This document shows, in pieces, positions 8,225 to 15,715 of a DNA stretch of 64,000 nucleotides. This DNA is from Lachnospiraceae bacterium (GTDB lineage Bacteria; Bacillota; Clostridia; Lachnospirales; Anaerotignaceae). Positions within the stretch are counted from its first letter, which is position 1. Each line of letters begins with the position of its first letter. Location of the stretch: contig DPJA01000020.1 in NCBI GenBank assembly GCA_003543235.1, forward strand, positions 24,778 through 88,777, read 5' to 3'. Under the pieces are notes generated by a model. That model made no database searches and had not been told where the DNA came from. It saw only the letters and a list, made by a program, of their open reading frames with translations. A program made the position numbers and the translations under genes.

Positions 8225-9109
8225 TTATTTAATTAAATTGTGCTTTCTCATTGCTGTTTTAAGTTTTTCAAGGTTTGCGTCCTCCATTGGGAAAAGAGGT
8301 GCAACTGTTGGCCCTGCATTATAGCCTATAAGATTAACTGCCGTCTTAACAGGTATAGGGTTAACCTCGATGAAAAGAGTGTTTGCAAGTGCAAGTGTGT
8401 CAAGGAAAAGTTCACGGCTGCCAGCAATATCTCCGTCAAAGAATTTCTGACAAATATCATGTGTTGTCTTTGGCATTATGTTTGCAAGTACAGATATAAC
8501 GCCTTTTGCACCTATGGCGAGCATAGGCAGTGTTTGGTCATCATTGCCAGAATAAATATCAAAGTTAGGTCCGCAAAGTTCTGCTATTTCGGCAACTTGT
8601 GAAAGATTACCACTTGCTTCCTTAACAGCAACAATATTTTTAACCTTTGAAAGTGCAAAAACGGTGCTAGGAGCAATATTAACGCCTGTACGTCCGGCAA
8701 CGCTGTAAAGGATGATAGGAATATTTACGCTTTCAGCAATGGCGGTGTAGTGCTGTATAAGACCTTTTTGAGTGGTCTTATTGTAGTATGGCGTAACAAT
8801 AAGAAGTCCATCGGCACCTTGAGCCTGAGCTCCTTGTGCAAGTTCAATTGCGTGGCTTGTTACGTTACTTCCTGCCCCTGCAATTACAGGAACACGCTTA
8901 TTTACTGTATCAACAGTGAATTTGATTACCTTAAACTGGTCTTCATCACTAAGCACTGAAACCTCACCGGTTGTACCTGCTACAACAATAGCATCGGTTC
9001 CGTTTGCAATATGAAACTCGATAAGCTTTTCTAATGTATTATAGTTTATTGTTTTGTCGTCGTTAAATGGTGTTATAATAGCTACTGCTGAACCTTTGAA
9101 AATAGACAT
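8225..9109 (-). CDS. dapA: 4-hydroxy-tetrahydrodipicolinate synthase
   Basis: DapA condenses pyruvate with aspartate semialdehyde, the committed step to diaminopimelate and dipicolinate. It is a TIM-barrel aldolase of 294 residues. The signatures are GTTGEVSVLSDEDQ near residue 45, YYNKTTQKGLIQHY near residue 108, YSVAGRTGVNI with the catalytic tyrosine, and VKEASGNL containing the Schiff-base lysine around 160. GTGGG-type spacing and start are normal, with a GGGGGC-like site upstream. It is the middle gene of the operon, 35 bases after asd. Confidence 0.96.
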   Translation of the reverse strand: MSIFKGSAVAIITPFNDDKTINYNTLEKLIEFHIANGTDAIVVAGTTGEVSVLSDEDQFKVIKFTVDTVNKRVPVIAGAGSNVTSHAIELAQGAQAQGADGLLIVTPYYNKTTQKGLIQHYTAIAESVNIPIILYSVAGRTGVNIAPSTVFALSKVKNIVAVKEASGNLSQVAEIAELCGPNFDIYSGNDDQTLPMLAIGAKGVISVLANIMPKTTHDICQKFFDGDIAGSRELFLDTLALANTLFIEVNPIPVKTAVNLIGYNAGPTVAPLFPMEDANLEKLKTAMRKHNLIK

Positions 9110-9144
9110 ATTAAGCCCCCTTCTGATTATAAACCTTTAACTTA

Positions 9145-10140
9145 TTACTGCATTGCGGAGATAAGTAATTCGGCAATCTGAACAGCGTTTGTTGCTGCAC
9201 CTTTGCGGATGTTGTCGGCTACAACCCAGATATTAACACCATTGTCAACGCTTTCGTCACGGCGAATTCTGCCAATAAATACTTCGTCTTTACCTGCGGC
9301 ATTAAGTGCAAGAGGGTATACATTATTCTTCACATCATCTTGAATTACAACGCCTGGAGCCTCTGTCAAAGTTGATACAAGCTCTTTCATGTCAAAGTTA
9401 TTTTCAAACTCAACATTAATAGATTCGCTATGGCTGTCAAAAACAGGTACACGAACAGTAGTTGCTGTAACCTTCATTTCGTCGTTGTGCAAAATTTTTC
9501 TTGTTTCCCAAATCATTTTCATTTCTTCTTTTGTATAACCGTTGTCCATAAATACATCTATGTGTGGAAGACAGTTATTGGCAATTTGGTGAGGAAATTT
9601 CTTTGGTGCTTCACCTTTTAAGCCGTCTTCAAGGTCTTTCCATCCAGCAACACCTGCTCCTGAAACAGCTTGATAAGTAGAGTATACAACTCTTTTAATT
9701 TTGAATTTTTCATCAAGAGGCTTTAATGCAACCATAGCTTGAATTGTGGAACAGTTTGGATTAGCAATAATTCCTTTATTCCATTTAATGTCTTCAGGGT
9801 TAACCTCTGGAACTACAAGAGGGACAGTAGGGTCCATTCTCCACTGTGCAGAGTTATCTACAACTACACAGCCGTGTGCTGCTGCAATAGGTGCAAATTT
9901 TGCACTTGTACTACCACCTGCAGAGAAAAGTGCAATGTCAATAGGTTTATCAAATGAATTTTCTGTAAGTTCTTCTACTGTGTATTCTTTGCCCATAAAT
10001 GTAAGCTTTTGACCTGCTGAACGAGCAGACGCCATTACATAAAAGTTTTCAATAGGAAGATTTCTTTCTTCAAGAACTTTAAGGAAGGTTCTACCAACCA
10101 TTCCTGTTGCACCAACTACAGCTAAATTTACTTTTTTCAT
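9145..10140 (-). CDS. asd: Aspartate-semialdehyde dehydrogenase
   Basis: Asd reduces aspartyl phosphate to aspartate semialdehyde, the branch point to lysine, threonine and methionine. The N-terminus has the NADP-binding GATGMVGRTFLKVLEER motif. The catalytic cysteine is in ANPNCSTIQAM at about residue 128, and the active-site histidine region RVPVFDSHSESINVEF lies near residue 235. The length of 331 residues is typical. It is the first gene after the lysine riboswitch, so lysine should lower its transcription. Confidence 0.96.
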   Translation of the reverse strand: MKKVNLAVVGATGMVGRTFLKVLEERNLPIENFYVMASARSAGQKLTFMGKEYTVEELTENSFDKPIDIALFSAGGSTSAKFAPIAAAHGCVVVDNSAQWRMDPTVPLVVPEVNPEDIKWNKGIIANPNCSTIQAMVALKPLDEKFKIKRVVYSTYQAVSGAGVAGWKDLEDGLKGEAPKKFPHQIANNCLPHIDVFMDNGYTKEEMKMIWETRKILHNDEMKVTATTVRVPVFDSHSESINVEFENNFDMKELVSTLTEAPGVVIQDDVKNNVYPLALNAAGKDEVFIGRIRRDESVDNGVNIWVVADNIRKGAATNAVQIAELLISAMQ

Positions 10141-10205
10141 AAATGAATCACTCCTGTTTAAAATAAAATATATTGTTTATACTATTAATAATTTTGATGG
10201 TACAA

Positions 10206-10230
10206 AAAAACCGGTGCAAGCACCGGCTAA
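10206..10230 (-). terminator. Attenuator terminator of the lysine riboswitch
   Basis: On the minus strand the palindrome CCGGTGC-TT-GCACCGG (10211-10226) is followed by seven T residues. It lies between the riboswitch aptamer and asd, so it is the expression-platform terminator. The riboswitch-to-terminator region also fills the otherwise gene-free 478-base gap. Confidence 0.9.
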
Positions 10231-10287
10231 ATTTAACAAAATACGAATAACCACCAAATGCAATAGGGGCAGTTATTTATGATGATA

Positions 10288-10462
10288 AACTTAGTAGCGC
10301 TCCATCAAAAAACATTGATGACAGTCATTAGGATATTAACCATAACAACCAGACCGAAAGCTTCAGGGACATTTCGAATCTTCGGCATCGTTCCCTTTTA
10401 ATATATGTCTATTGCACCTGATTGCATCCATATATTTACTGATGAAAAATGCACCTCTACCT
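10288..10462 (-). promoter_or_regulatory. Lysine riboswitch (L-box) upstream of asd-dapA-dapB
   Basis: Read on the minus strand, the conserved lysine aptamer elements appear in order: GTAGAGGTGC at 10460-10451, AGTA, GGGAACGATGCCGAAG, GTCTGG, GACTGTCAT and GGAGCGCTACT near 10304-10294. These blocks match the established L-box consensus, including the P1 closing strands GTAGAGGTGC and GCGCTAC. The location, followed by an intrinsic terminator and then asd, is classic for lysine-controlled attenuation. Confidence 0.94.
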
Positions 10463-10618
10463 ATTTCAAAATAATTTTATCACTAATACTATTCAGTGTC
10501 AAACCCTTTGGCAAATAATTTGTATATTTATCAAAAAAAGGCATAAAAATATTAAAATAAGGAATTTTACATATATAAAGTGTAATATAGGTGATGTACA
10601 ATTAAGGAGGAATTTGCT

Positions 10619-10822
10619 GTGGATAAAGACGATGGCGTATTAAATATTCTTACTGAAGAAGATAGGGCAAAATATGAAATTGCCGAGGAATTGGGGCTTT
10701 TAGATAAGGTTAGGGAAGGCGGATGGAAAAGTCTTACTGCTAAAGAGAGTGGGAAAATAGGCGGTTTAATAGCATCAAGAAAAAAAAATAAAAGAAAAAT
10801 TGAAAAAGTTGTTGACAAATAA
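10619..10822 (+). CDS. Alpha/beta-type small acid-soluble spore protein-like
   Basis: This is a 67-residue basic protein with the SASP-like core ending in LTAKESGKIGGLIASRKK, which resembles clostridial alpha/beta-type SASP relatives that coat and protect spore DNA. The start is a GTG at 10619, 8 bases after a perfect AAGGAGG (10604-10610). The SGKIGG segment corresponds to the germination-protease/SGxxGG region of the family. It is a strong sign of an endospore former. Some members of this shorter subgroup are not experimentally characterised. Confidence 0.8.
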   Translation: MDKDDGVLNILTEEDRAKYEIAEELGLLDKVREGGWKSLTAKESGKIGGLIASRKKNKRKIEKVVDK

Positions 10823-10840
10823 AGCAAGACGGTGTATTAT
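10812..10840 (+). promoter_or_regulatory. Sigma-A promoter for the tRNA-Ser genes
   Basis: TTGACA (10812-10817), a 17-base spacer and TATTAT (10835-10840) precede the tRNA-Ser gene by about 40 bases. The -35 box overlaps the end of the SASP coding sequence. Confidence 0.75.
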
Positions 10841-10882
10841 ATTAAATGTTCGCAGCGCAAAGTCGCTGTGTGGCGGAAATGT

Positions 10883-10971
10883 GGAGAGGTGTCCGAGTGG
10901 TTTAAGGAGCTGGTCTTGAAAACCAGTGACTCCGCAAGGGGCCGTGGGTTCGAATCCCACCCTCTCCGCCA
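10883..10971 (+). tRNA. tRNA-Ser(UGA)
   Basis: The acceptor stem pairs GGAGAGG (10883-10889) with CCTCTCC (10961-10967). The anticodon loop is CTTGAAA (anticodon TGA), a long variable arm is present (class II), and the T-loop is GTTCGAATC. A CCA follows the discriminator G in the DNA. Confidence 0.96.
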
Positions 10972-10996
10972 CTTTTTTTATTCGGTAGAGCCTTGA

Positions 10997-11085
10997 GGAG
11001 AAGTACCCAAGTGGTTGAAGGGGTTCGCCTGGAAAGCGGATAGGTCGTTAATAGCGGCGCATGGGTTCAAATCCCATCTTCTCCG
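10997..11085 (+). tRNA. tRNA-Ser(GGA)
   Basis: The acceptor stem pairs GGAGAAG (10997-11003) with CTTCTCC (11078-11084). The anticodon loop CTGGAAA gives anticodon GGA, with a long variable arm and T-loop GTTCAAATC. No CCA is encoded, unlike the tRNA-Ser 26 bases upstream. Confidence 0.95.
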
Positions 11086-11237
11086 TTTATTCATTTAAAC
11101 GGCGTACCTAATTACATAGTGTACTAAATGTTGGGTTCAATAGTTTTTATAAATAGTTCGGATGTAAAGCAACGGGCTGTTACTTTAGTGGTTATTGGTT
11201 CCAATTTTATTTGTTAAGTCATTTAATTTAATATTGT

Positions 11238-11310
11238 AGGGGTATAGTTCAGTTGGTAGAACGTTGGTCTCCAAAACCAAATGTCGAGGGTTCGAGTCCT
11301 TCTGCCCCTG
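11238..11310 (+). tRNA. tRNA-Trp(CCA)
   Basis: The acceptor stem AGGGGTA (11238-11244) pairs with TGCCCCT (11303-11309). The anticodon loop is CTCCAAA (anticodon CCA) and the T-loop is GTTCGAGTC. The 3' half of this gene and its downstream hairpin have a decayed second copy at 12091-12190. Confidence 0.95.
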
Positions 11311-11317
11311 TTAGTTG

Positions 11318-11365
11318 AAAAGTCGCAAAAATCCAGTGTTTACAAGGGTTTGCGGCTTTTTTCTT
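11318..11365 (+). terminator. Terminator after tRNA-Trp
   Basis: AAGTCGCAAA and TTTGCGGCTT form the stem, followed by a T-run (GGCTTTTTTC). The same arrangement in a variant form follows the tRNA-Trp remnant near 12134-12190. Confidence 0.8.
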
Positions 11366-11501
11366 TGGTTTTGGGAGAGGGAAAAAGCGATAAAAAATGG
11401 TAAAAAAATACTCCTCCTTAAAGCAAACAGTTTTATTATTTTAACTGTCTACCATAAGGGGGAGCATATCAAATCCTCGGGATTTGTTTTGTTACTGTTT
11501 G

Positions 11502-11540
11502 GCTGCTTAAAGAAATTTAGGATGTATTTCTTTAAGCAGC
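11502..11540. repeat. Perfect 15-bp inverted repeat
   Basis: GCTGCTTAAAGAAAT (11502-11516) and its exact complement (11526-11540) flank a 9-base loop. It lies just after the stop of the minus-strand CotF-like gene. There is no T-run, so its role as a terminator is uncertain. Confidence 0.55.
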
Positions 11541-11568
11541 TATTTGTAGCTATACTAAACTTTATAAC

Positions 11569-12024
11569 TTAATTATACATTCCGTTTTGGGACATATAAT
11601 TATATATTTGTTCTCCGTGCTGTTGTTCTTCTTTCTGGATGTGGTTAAGAACGTTTCTAACATTAGTATCTTTAAATTCAAAAATACAAGTATTGTAAGT
11701 CGAAGATACATGTTTTTCTGTGGAAAGTACATCAGAACAAAGATATTTGTCCTTTTGTTTGTCTTCCTCGTTGAGCTGAGAATTTAAATCAGCTTGCATA
11801 GAGTTAGCTTGATTACCGCCAACGCCCATTTGTGGGACAGTTCCTCCAAGAATTTGATTAATTGTGTCAAGGTGCTGCTTTTCTGATTGACCAATTTGTG
11901 AAAATAAGTTCTTAAGATTTCCGTCACAGGCATCGGAAGAATATTTTGCATATTTTTCTACACATAATTGTTCTTGCGATTTTAGGTCCTGTAAAAGAGT
12001 AGTTTCTTTCTGTGTTAATGTCAT
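11569..12024 (-). CDS. Spore coat protein, CotF/ferritin-like family
   Basis: The protein of about 151 residues is a predicted four-helix bundle resembling the CotF/YhcQ spore-coat family. Characteristic features are TLTQKETTLLQDLKSQEQLC with KYAKYSSDACD at the N-terminus and the central SEKQHLDTINQILGG. C-terminal helices carry a SSTYNTCIFEF segment and KEEQQHGEQIYNYM. I placed the start at the ATG at 12024 because GGAGGTG lies 6 bases before it; the GTG nine bases upstream is part of that site. It is likely made in the mother cell and deposited in the coat. The gene is flanked by tRNA-Trp and a tRNA-Trp remnant. Confidence 0.8.
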   Translation of the reverse strand: MTLTQKETTLLQDLKSQEQLCVEKYAKYSSDACDGNLKNLFSQIGQSEKQHLDTINQILGGTVPQMGVGGNQANSMQADLNSQLNEEDKQKDKYLCSDVLSTEKHVSSTYNTCIFEFKDTNVRNVLNHIQKEEQQHGEQIYNYMSQNGMYN

Positions 12025-12090
12025 TAAAATCACCTCCAGATTTATTATGAACTATAAGAGGTAATTTATTCAATTATTTTTATAAAAATG

Positions 12091-12190
12091 TCGTTGGATT
12101 AGTTTCTCCAAAACCAAATGTTGAGGGTTCAAGTGTTTCTGTCCATTTTAGTTGAAAGCCTTGCAAACATAGTGTTTGCAAGGCTTTTTT
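12091..12190 (+). pseudogene. Degenerate tRNA-Trp 3' half plus terminator copy
   Basis: From about 12091 the sequence repeats the anticodon loop CTCCAAAACCAAATG, then GAGGGTTC and the TTTTAGTTGAAA downstream segment of the tRNA-Trp at 11238, with substitutions and a small insertion before the anticodon loop. A terminator (AAAGCCTTGCAAAC paired with GTTTGCAAGGCTTT, then a T-run) follows, as it does behind the intact gene. The acceptor stem is destroyed, so it is not a functional tRNA. Confidence 0.8.
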
Positions 12191-12222
12191 CTTTTGCCAT
12201 AATTAATAATTCATGATATCTG

Positions 12223-12744
12223 TTAGAAACACCTGTAAAAGAAAATGCTGTTTAAATTTATACTATTGAAAATCCAGCGATTTCTATACCAAATGAAGCC
12301 GTCAACTGACCGCCGTCTAATATTAATTGGGTAGAACCAAAAGGACCTGCCATACCACATCCAAACAAAAGTAAAACGGTTTAGACAAGACCTAAATTGA
12401 CGGTCTAAATTATAAGAGTTATTAAAATTGTCGTATTGTAAATTAAATTCCGCTGTGCCAGGATTTGGGAGAGCCATGCCTCTTGGCAACTGAGGTGTAC
12501 TGGAAGGCGGTGGCGTTCTTGGCGGCTGATTAATGAAAGATGGTGTTGTTGTTGGTGGCTGCCTATAGGAAGGAGGAGCAGGTGCGTTAGGCAGTGCAGG
12601 TTGACCTGGACGTAAAATCTGCCAAGGAAGTATTGATGGAATTTGAGAAATAAGCATATTTTCAGAATCTACTTCTTCAGTATTTAATAATTCTACTTCT
12701 TCGTATTCTAAATTGTCAGAATCATTTAAATCACTATTATACAT
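12223..12744 (-). CDS. Proline-rich hypothetical protein, possibly spore-associated
   Basis: The 173-residue protein has an acidic N-terminus (about 1-33), a proline-rich middle (about 37-95, with PPSYRQPPTTTP and PPRTPPPSSTP), and an aromatic C-terminal domain. That domain contains RSCLNRFTFVWMWYGRSFW, RRRSVDGFIWYRNRW and a final RCF. I recall this C-terminal domain from uncharacterised clostridial proteins but know no function. AAAGGAG precedes the ATG by about 8 bases. A palindrome, CAATACATA at 12765 with TATGTATTG at 12782, lies upstream and could be an operator. Proximity to a CotF-like gene hints at a sporulation role only weakly. Confidence 0.75.
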   Translation of the reverse strand: MYNSDLNDSDNLEYEEVELLNTEEVDSENMLISQIPSILPWQILRPGQPALPNAPAPPSYRQPPTTTPSFINQPPRTPPPSSTPQLPRGMALPNPGTAEFNLQYDNFNNSYNLDRQFRSCLNRFTFVWMWYGRSFWFYPINIRRRSVDGFIWYRNRWIFNSINLNSIFFYRCF

Positions 12745-12764
12745 ATTATACTCCTTTCAAATGA

Positions 12765-12790
12765 CAATACATATTTTAATGTATGTATTG
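12765..12790. promoter_or_regulatory. 9-bp inverted repeat upstream of the Pro-rich gene
   Basis: CAATACATA (12765-12773) and TATGTATTG (12782-12790) are exact complements with an 8-base spacer, 20 bases upstream of the minus-strand start at 12744. It could be an operator or a 5' leader hairpin. Confidence 0.45.
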
Positions 12791-12908
12791 TAAAAGAAAA
12801 GGTGCCATCACAATGTTGGGGCGAATATTGCATATTGTGTTTGGATAAGGTAATAGAGTGCTCACTGGCTATCTTATATAATCGGCTTTATGTATATGGT
12901 TAATACTA

Positions 12909-12923
12909 TGTGATATTGTTACA
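12909..12923. promoter_or_regulatory. Palindromic site upstream of CoA-disulfide reductase
   Basis: TGTGATATTGTTACA matches 13 of 15 positions of the perfect palindrome TGTGATATTATCACA that lies upstream of the thioredoxin gene at 14750, and both are embedded in a common ACTATGTG...ACAGAC context. It is a candidate operator shared by the two redox genes. Confidence 0.6.
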
Positions 12924-13020
12924 GACAATAATTTTAATTTCTTTACAATAAAGGACATAAATATATTAAGAATAATTTAAATGACAAAATATTATAAAAT
13001 AAACATAGGAGGAATATATC

Positions 13021-14721
13021 ATGGGAATTAAGATATTGATTATTGGTGGAGTTGCTGGAGGAGCGTCAGCAGCGGCCAGACTTAGAAGAAATAGTGAAGA
13101 AGACCAAATAGTTATGTTTGAAAAAGGACCTCATGTTTCATTTTCAAATTGTTCGCTACCTTACCATTTAAGTGGAGTTATAAAGGAAGCCGAAGAGTTG
13201 GTTTTAGTAAATCCTAAAATGTTTTTAAAACAATATAACATAGATGCAAGGGTAAACAGCGAAGTTATTTCAATTGATAGAAATAACAAATCAGTAACAG
13301 TTAAAAGAACTGATTCTGGTGAAGAGTATACTGAAACGTACGATAAATTGATATTATCACCTGGAGCAGCACCAGTTTTGCCAAACATTCCAGGAATTGA
13401 AAACGTCAACCTGTTTACAGTTAGAAATGTTGTGGATATTGATAAACTGAACCAATTTGTAAAACAAATTGATACAAAGGACGTAGCAGTTATTGGCGGT
13501 GGATATGTTGGTGTGGAGGTTGTGGAAAATTTAAGCCAGTTCGGATACAATGTTTCGCTTATAGAAGCCACAAATCAGATATTAAGACCATTTGATTATG
13601 ATATGGTTCAAATATTTCACAAAGTGTTAGTTGACCATAACGTGAATTTGATTGTTGAAGATAAAGTAGAAAGATTTGAAAAAAACAGTGTGGTATTAGC
13701 TTCAGGGAAGAAAGTTAGTGCAAGTGCAGTAGTTATGGCAATAGGAGTATCGCCTGAAACACATCTTGCAAAAGAAGTTGGTTTGGAAATAGGTGAAACA
13801 GGTGCAATCAAAGTAGACAAAAACTATCAAACAAATGATGCTGATATTTATGCAGTAGGTGATGCAATAGAAGTTTATCACGAATTAACTCATTCCATGA
13901 CTAAACTGTCATTGGCAGGTCCAGCTTTAAAGCAGGCAAGGTCGGTTGCAGACCATATTAACAAAAAAACCACAGTAAATAAAGGCTATATTGGTTCATC
14001 GGCAATAAAAGTATTTGAATTTAATGGAGCGTCTACAGGATTAAATGAAGCACTTATTAAAGCAAATAATTTAAAAATCAATTATAATATTGTCAGGTTG
14101 ATTCTTATTGATAGAGTTAAAATCATGCCAGAATCATCTATGATGCATTTTAAACTTTTGTTCGAAGTTCCAACGGGGAAAATTTTAGGAGCTCAGGCAA
14201 TCGGTAAGGGTGATGTAACAAAAAGAATTGATGTCATTGCAACAGCAATAAAGTTTGGAGCAACGGTGGACGATTTAAAGGATTTGGAACTGTGTTATGC
14301 ACCTCCATTTTCAACGGCAAAGGAAATTGCAAATTATGCCGGATATGTTGGTTCTAATCTTTTAAATGGTGACTACAAACAGGTAAATGTAGATAAGGTA
14401 AGGGAACTGGTAGAAAATAATAACACTATTATAGATGTTAGAGAATACGACGAATATGAAATGGGTCATATTAAAGGAGCAAAAAATATTCCGTTAAGTG
14501 AATTTAGAGAAAGGATGAATGAAATTCCAAAAGATAAACCAGTATATATCAATTGCAAAACAGGAATGAAAAGCTACAATGCTGTTATGGCTCTTCAAAA
14601 TGCGGGGTATACAGACGTATATAACATAACAGGAAGTTTTCTGGGATTATCTTTTTACGAGTATTATAATGACAAATTTATGAACAAAGAAAGCATTGTA
14701 ACAGATTATAATTTCATGTAA
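13021..14721 (+). CDS. CoA-disulfide reductase with C-terminal rhodanese domain
   Basis: The enzyme has an N-terminal FAD-binding Rossmann fold (IIGGVAGGASAAARLRR) and the single active-site cysteine motif FSNCSLPYHLSG near residue 43, as in CoADR and NADH oxidase relatives. Next come an NAD(P)H Rossmann motif (VIGGGYVGVEVVE, about residue 157), the FAD motif AVGDA, and a dimerisation domain. A rhodanese domain occupies about residues 465-555 with the active-site loop CKTGMKSY. CoADR-rhodanese fusions reduce CoA disulfide, persulfides or elemental sulfur with NAD(P)H. The 566-residue length fits. The ribosome binding site is AGGAGG. A thioredoxin gene follows 130 bases later with a matching upstream palindrome. 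Confidence 0.92.
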   Translation: MGIKILIIGGVAGGASAAARLRRNSEEDQIVMFEKGPHVSFSNCSLPYHLSGVIKEAEELVLVNPKMFLKQYNIDARVNSEVISIDRNNKSVTVKRTDSGEEYTETYDKLILSPGAAPVLPNIPGIENVNLFTVRNVVDIDKLNQFVKQIDTKDVAVIGGGYVGVEVVENLSQFGYNVSLIEATNQILRPFDYDMVQIFHKVLVDHNVNLIVEDKVERFEKNSVVLASGKKVSASAVVMAIGVSPETHLAKEVGLEIGETGAIKVDKNYQTNDADIYAVGDAIEVYHELTHSMTKLSLAGPALKQARSVADHINKKTTVNKGYIGSSAIKVFEFNGASTGLNEALIKANNLKINYNIVRLILIDRVKIMPESSMMHFKLLFEVPTGKILGAQAIGKGDVTKRIDVIATAIKFGATVDDLKDLELCYAPPFSTAKEIANYAGYVGSNLLNGDYKQVNVDKVRELVENNNTIIDVREYDEYEMGHIKGAKNIPLSEFRERMNEIPKDKPVYINCKTGMKSYNAVMALQNAGYTDVYNITGSFLGLSFYEYYNDKFMNKESIVTDYNFM

Positions 14722-14749
14722 TAGAAATATTTCGTAGTTAAGCACTATG

Positions 14750-14790
14750 TGTGATATTATCACAGACTAGATTATAAAAATGGATATAAT
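14750..14790 (+). promoter_or_regulatory. Perfect palindrome plus promoter upstream of thioredoxin
   Basis: TGTGATATTATCACA (14750-14764) is a perfect 15-bp palindrome. A -10 box TATAAT is at 14785-14790, which places the expected -35 region at about 14762-14767, overlapping the right arm of the palindrome. This is repressor-like geometry. The sequence resembles Crp/Fnr or Rex half-sites (TGTGA) but with a nonstandard spacing. Confidence 0.65.
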
Positions 14791-14851
14791 ATAAACATAG
14801 AAACAAATTAAAAGTACAATTAATATTTAAACATTGAAAGGGGAATATATT

Positions 14852-15163
14852 ATGAGCGTATTAAAAATAACAAAGGATAATTTTGAAAAAGAGGTTATGA
14901 ATTCAGACAAACCAGTACTATTAGACTTTTGGGCAACATGGTGTGGACCTTGCAGAATGGTAGGGCCAACTGTTGAACAGGTTGCAGAAGAAACATTAAA
15001 TATAGCTAAAGTTGGAAAAATTAATGTTGACGAAGAACCTGAGCTTGCACAGACTTTTAATGTTATGAGTATCCCAACTCTTGTGGTTATGAAAAATGGT
15101 AAAATTGTTGAAAATTCAGTAGGCGTTAAGTCAAAACAGGCTATTCTATCAATGATTAAATAA
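14852..15163 (+). CDS. trxA: Thioredoxin
   Basis: This is a 103-residue thioredoxin with the WCGPC redox centre in DFWATWCGPCRMVGP, the buried aspartate in LLDFWA, and the cis-proline segment MSIPTLVVMKNG. I selected the ATG at 14852 because AAAGGGG lies 8 bases before it; an in-frame TTG at 14834 overlaps that region. It probably supplies reducing equivalents together with the preceding CoA-disulfide reductase. No thioredoxin reductase gene is adjacent. Confidence 0.95.
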   Translation: MSVLKITKDNFEKEVMNSDKPVLLDFWATWCGPCRMVGPTVEQVAEETLNIAKVGKINVDEEPELAQTFNVMSIPTLVVMKNGKIVENSVGVKSKQAILSMIK

Positions 15164-15173
15164 ATAATTAAGA

Positions 15174-15205
15174 GGACAGAGTCTCCCCCCCGACTCTGTC
15201 CTTTT
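15174..15205 (+). terminator. Terminator after thioredoxin with C-run loop
   Basis: GGACAGAGTC (15174-15183) pairs with GACTCTGTCC (15192-15201), followed by TTTT. The loop is TCCCCCCC, with a run of seven C residues that may be length-variable. Confidence 0.9.
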
Positions 15206-15285
15206 AATTTGCAGTTTAATCATCAAGAGCCGAGTTTCAATGATTTATCATAAAGAGTAAAGAATTAAACTGAAATATAAAATTA

Positions 15286-15334
15286 TTGACTTCTAAGATA
15301 AATTGATATACTATTAATTTAGTAATTTACTAAA
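15286..15334 (+). promoter_or_regulatory. Promoter with adjacent 17-bp palindrome
   Basis: TTGACT (15286-15291) and TATACT (15307-15312), with a short 15-base spacer, are followed directly by the perfect palindrome TTTAGTAATTTACTAAA (15318-15334). This is a typical operator position for an autoregulated or repressed small operon. A further TTAGTAAAT copy follows immediately. Confidence 0.5.
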
Positions 15335-15370
15335 TTAGTAAATCAATAAATTGATGAGGTGAGATTCACA

Positions 15371-15715
15371 ATGGATAGAAAAAAGGAATTAAAAGCAATT
15401 TACAAAGAAATGAAGCCTGATATGGGTATTTATATGTACAAATGCAATCCAACGGGTAAGATATATATAGGTGCGTCCCAACGTCTTAAAGCCATAATGA
15501 ATAGAATAAATTTTCAGTTGGAATTGGGTACATTTTTGAACAAAACGGTACAAAATGACTGGAACCAATATGGAAAAGAAAACTTTACAGTGAAGATATT
15601 GGATATTTTGGAGTATAACAAGGATGATAACGCTAAAACAGACTATGCCGAAGATTTAAAGGTACTTTTAGCAGAGTGGATGGAAAAATTTGAAGAAGTA
15701 GAGGTGATAATGTGA
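15371..15715 (+). CDS. GIY-YIG-related small protein
   Basis: The 114-residue protein has a GIY-YIG-like N-terminal core: GIYMYKCNPTGKIYIGASQ corresponds to the GIY...YIG strands. The usual arginine helix appears as LKAIMNR, followed by NDWNQYGKENFTVKILD. Clostridial relatives of this type are annotated as GIY-YIG nuclease family, but the catalytic asparagine/glutamate end is replaced by an acidic C-terminus, so nuclease activity is doubtful. The ATG at 15371 has GAGGTGA upstream; an in-frame ATG-like start at 15359 precedes that site and is rejected. Its stop overlaps the next gene by 4 bases. Confidence 0.7.
   Translation: MDRKKELKAIYKEMKPDMGIYMYKCNPTGKIYIGASQRLKAIMNRINFQLELGTFLNKTVQNDWNQYGKENFTVKILDILEYNKDDNAKTDYAEDLKVLLAEWMEKFEEVEVIM

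Noticed and set aside
11101..11237. Possible extra tRNA or small RNA between tRNA-Ser and tRNA-Trp
   Set aside because: No cloverleaf, no promoter boxes and no strong stem were visible.
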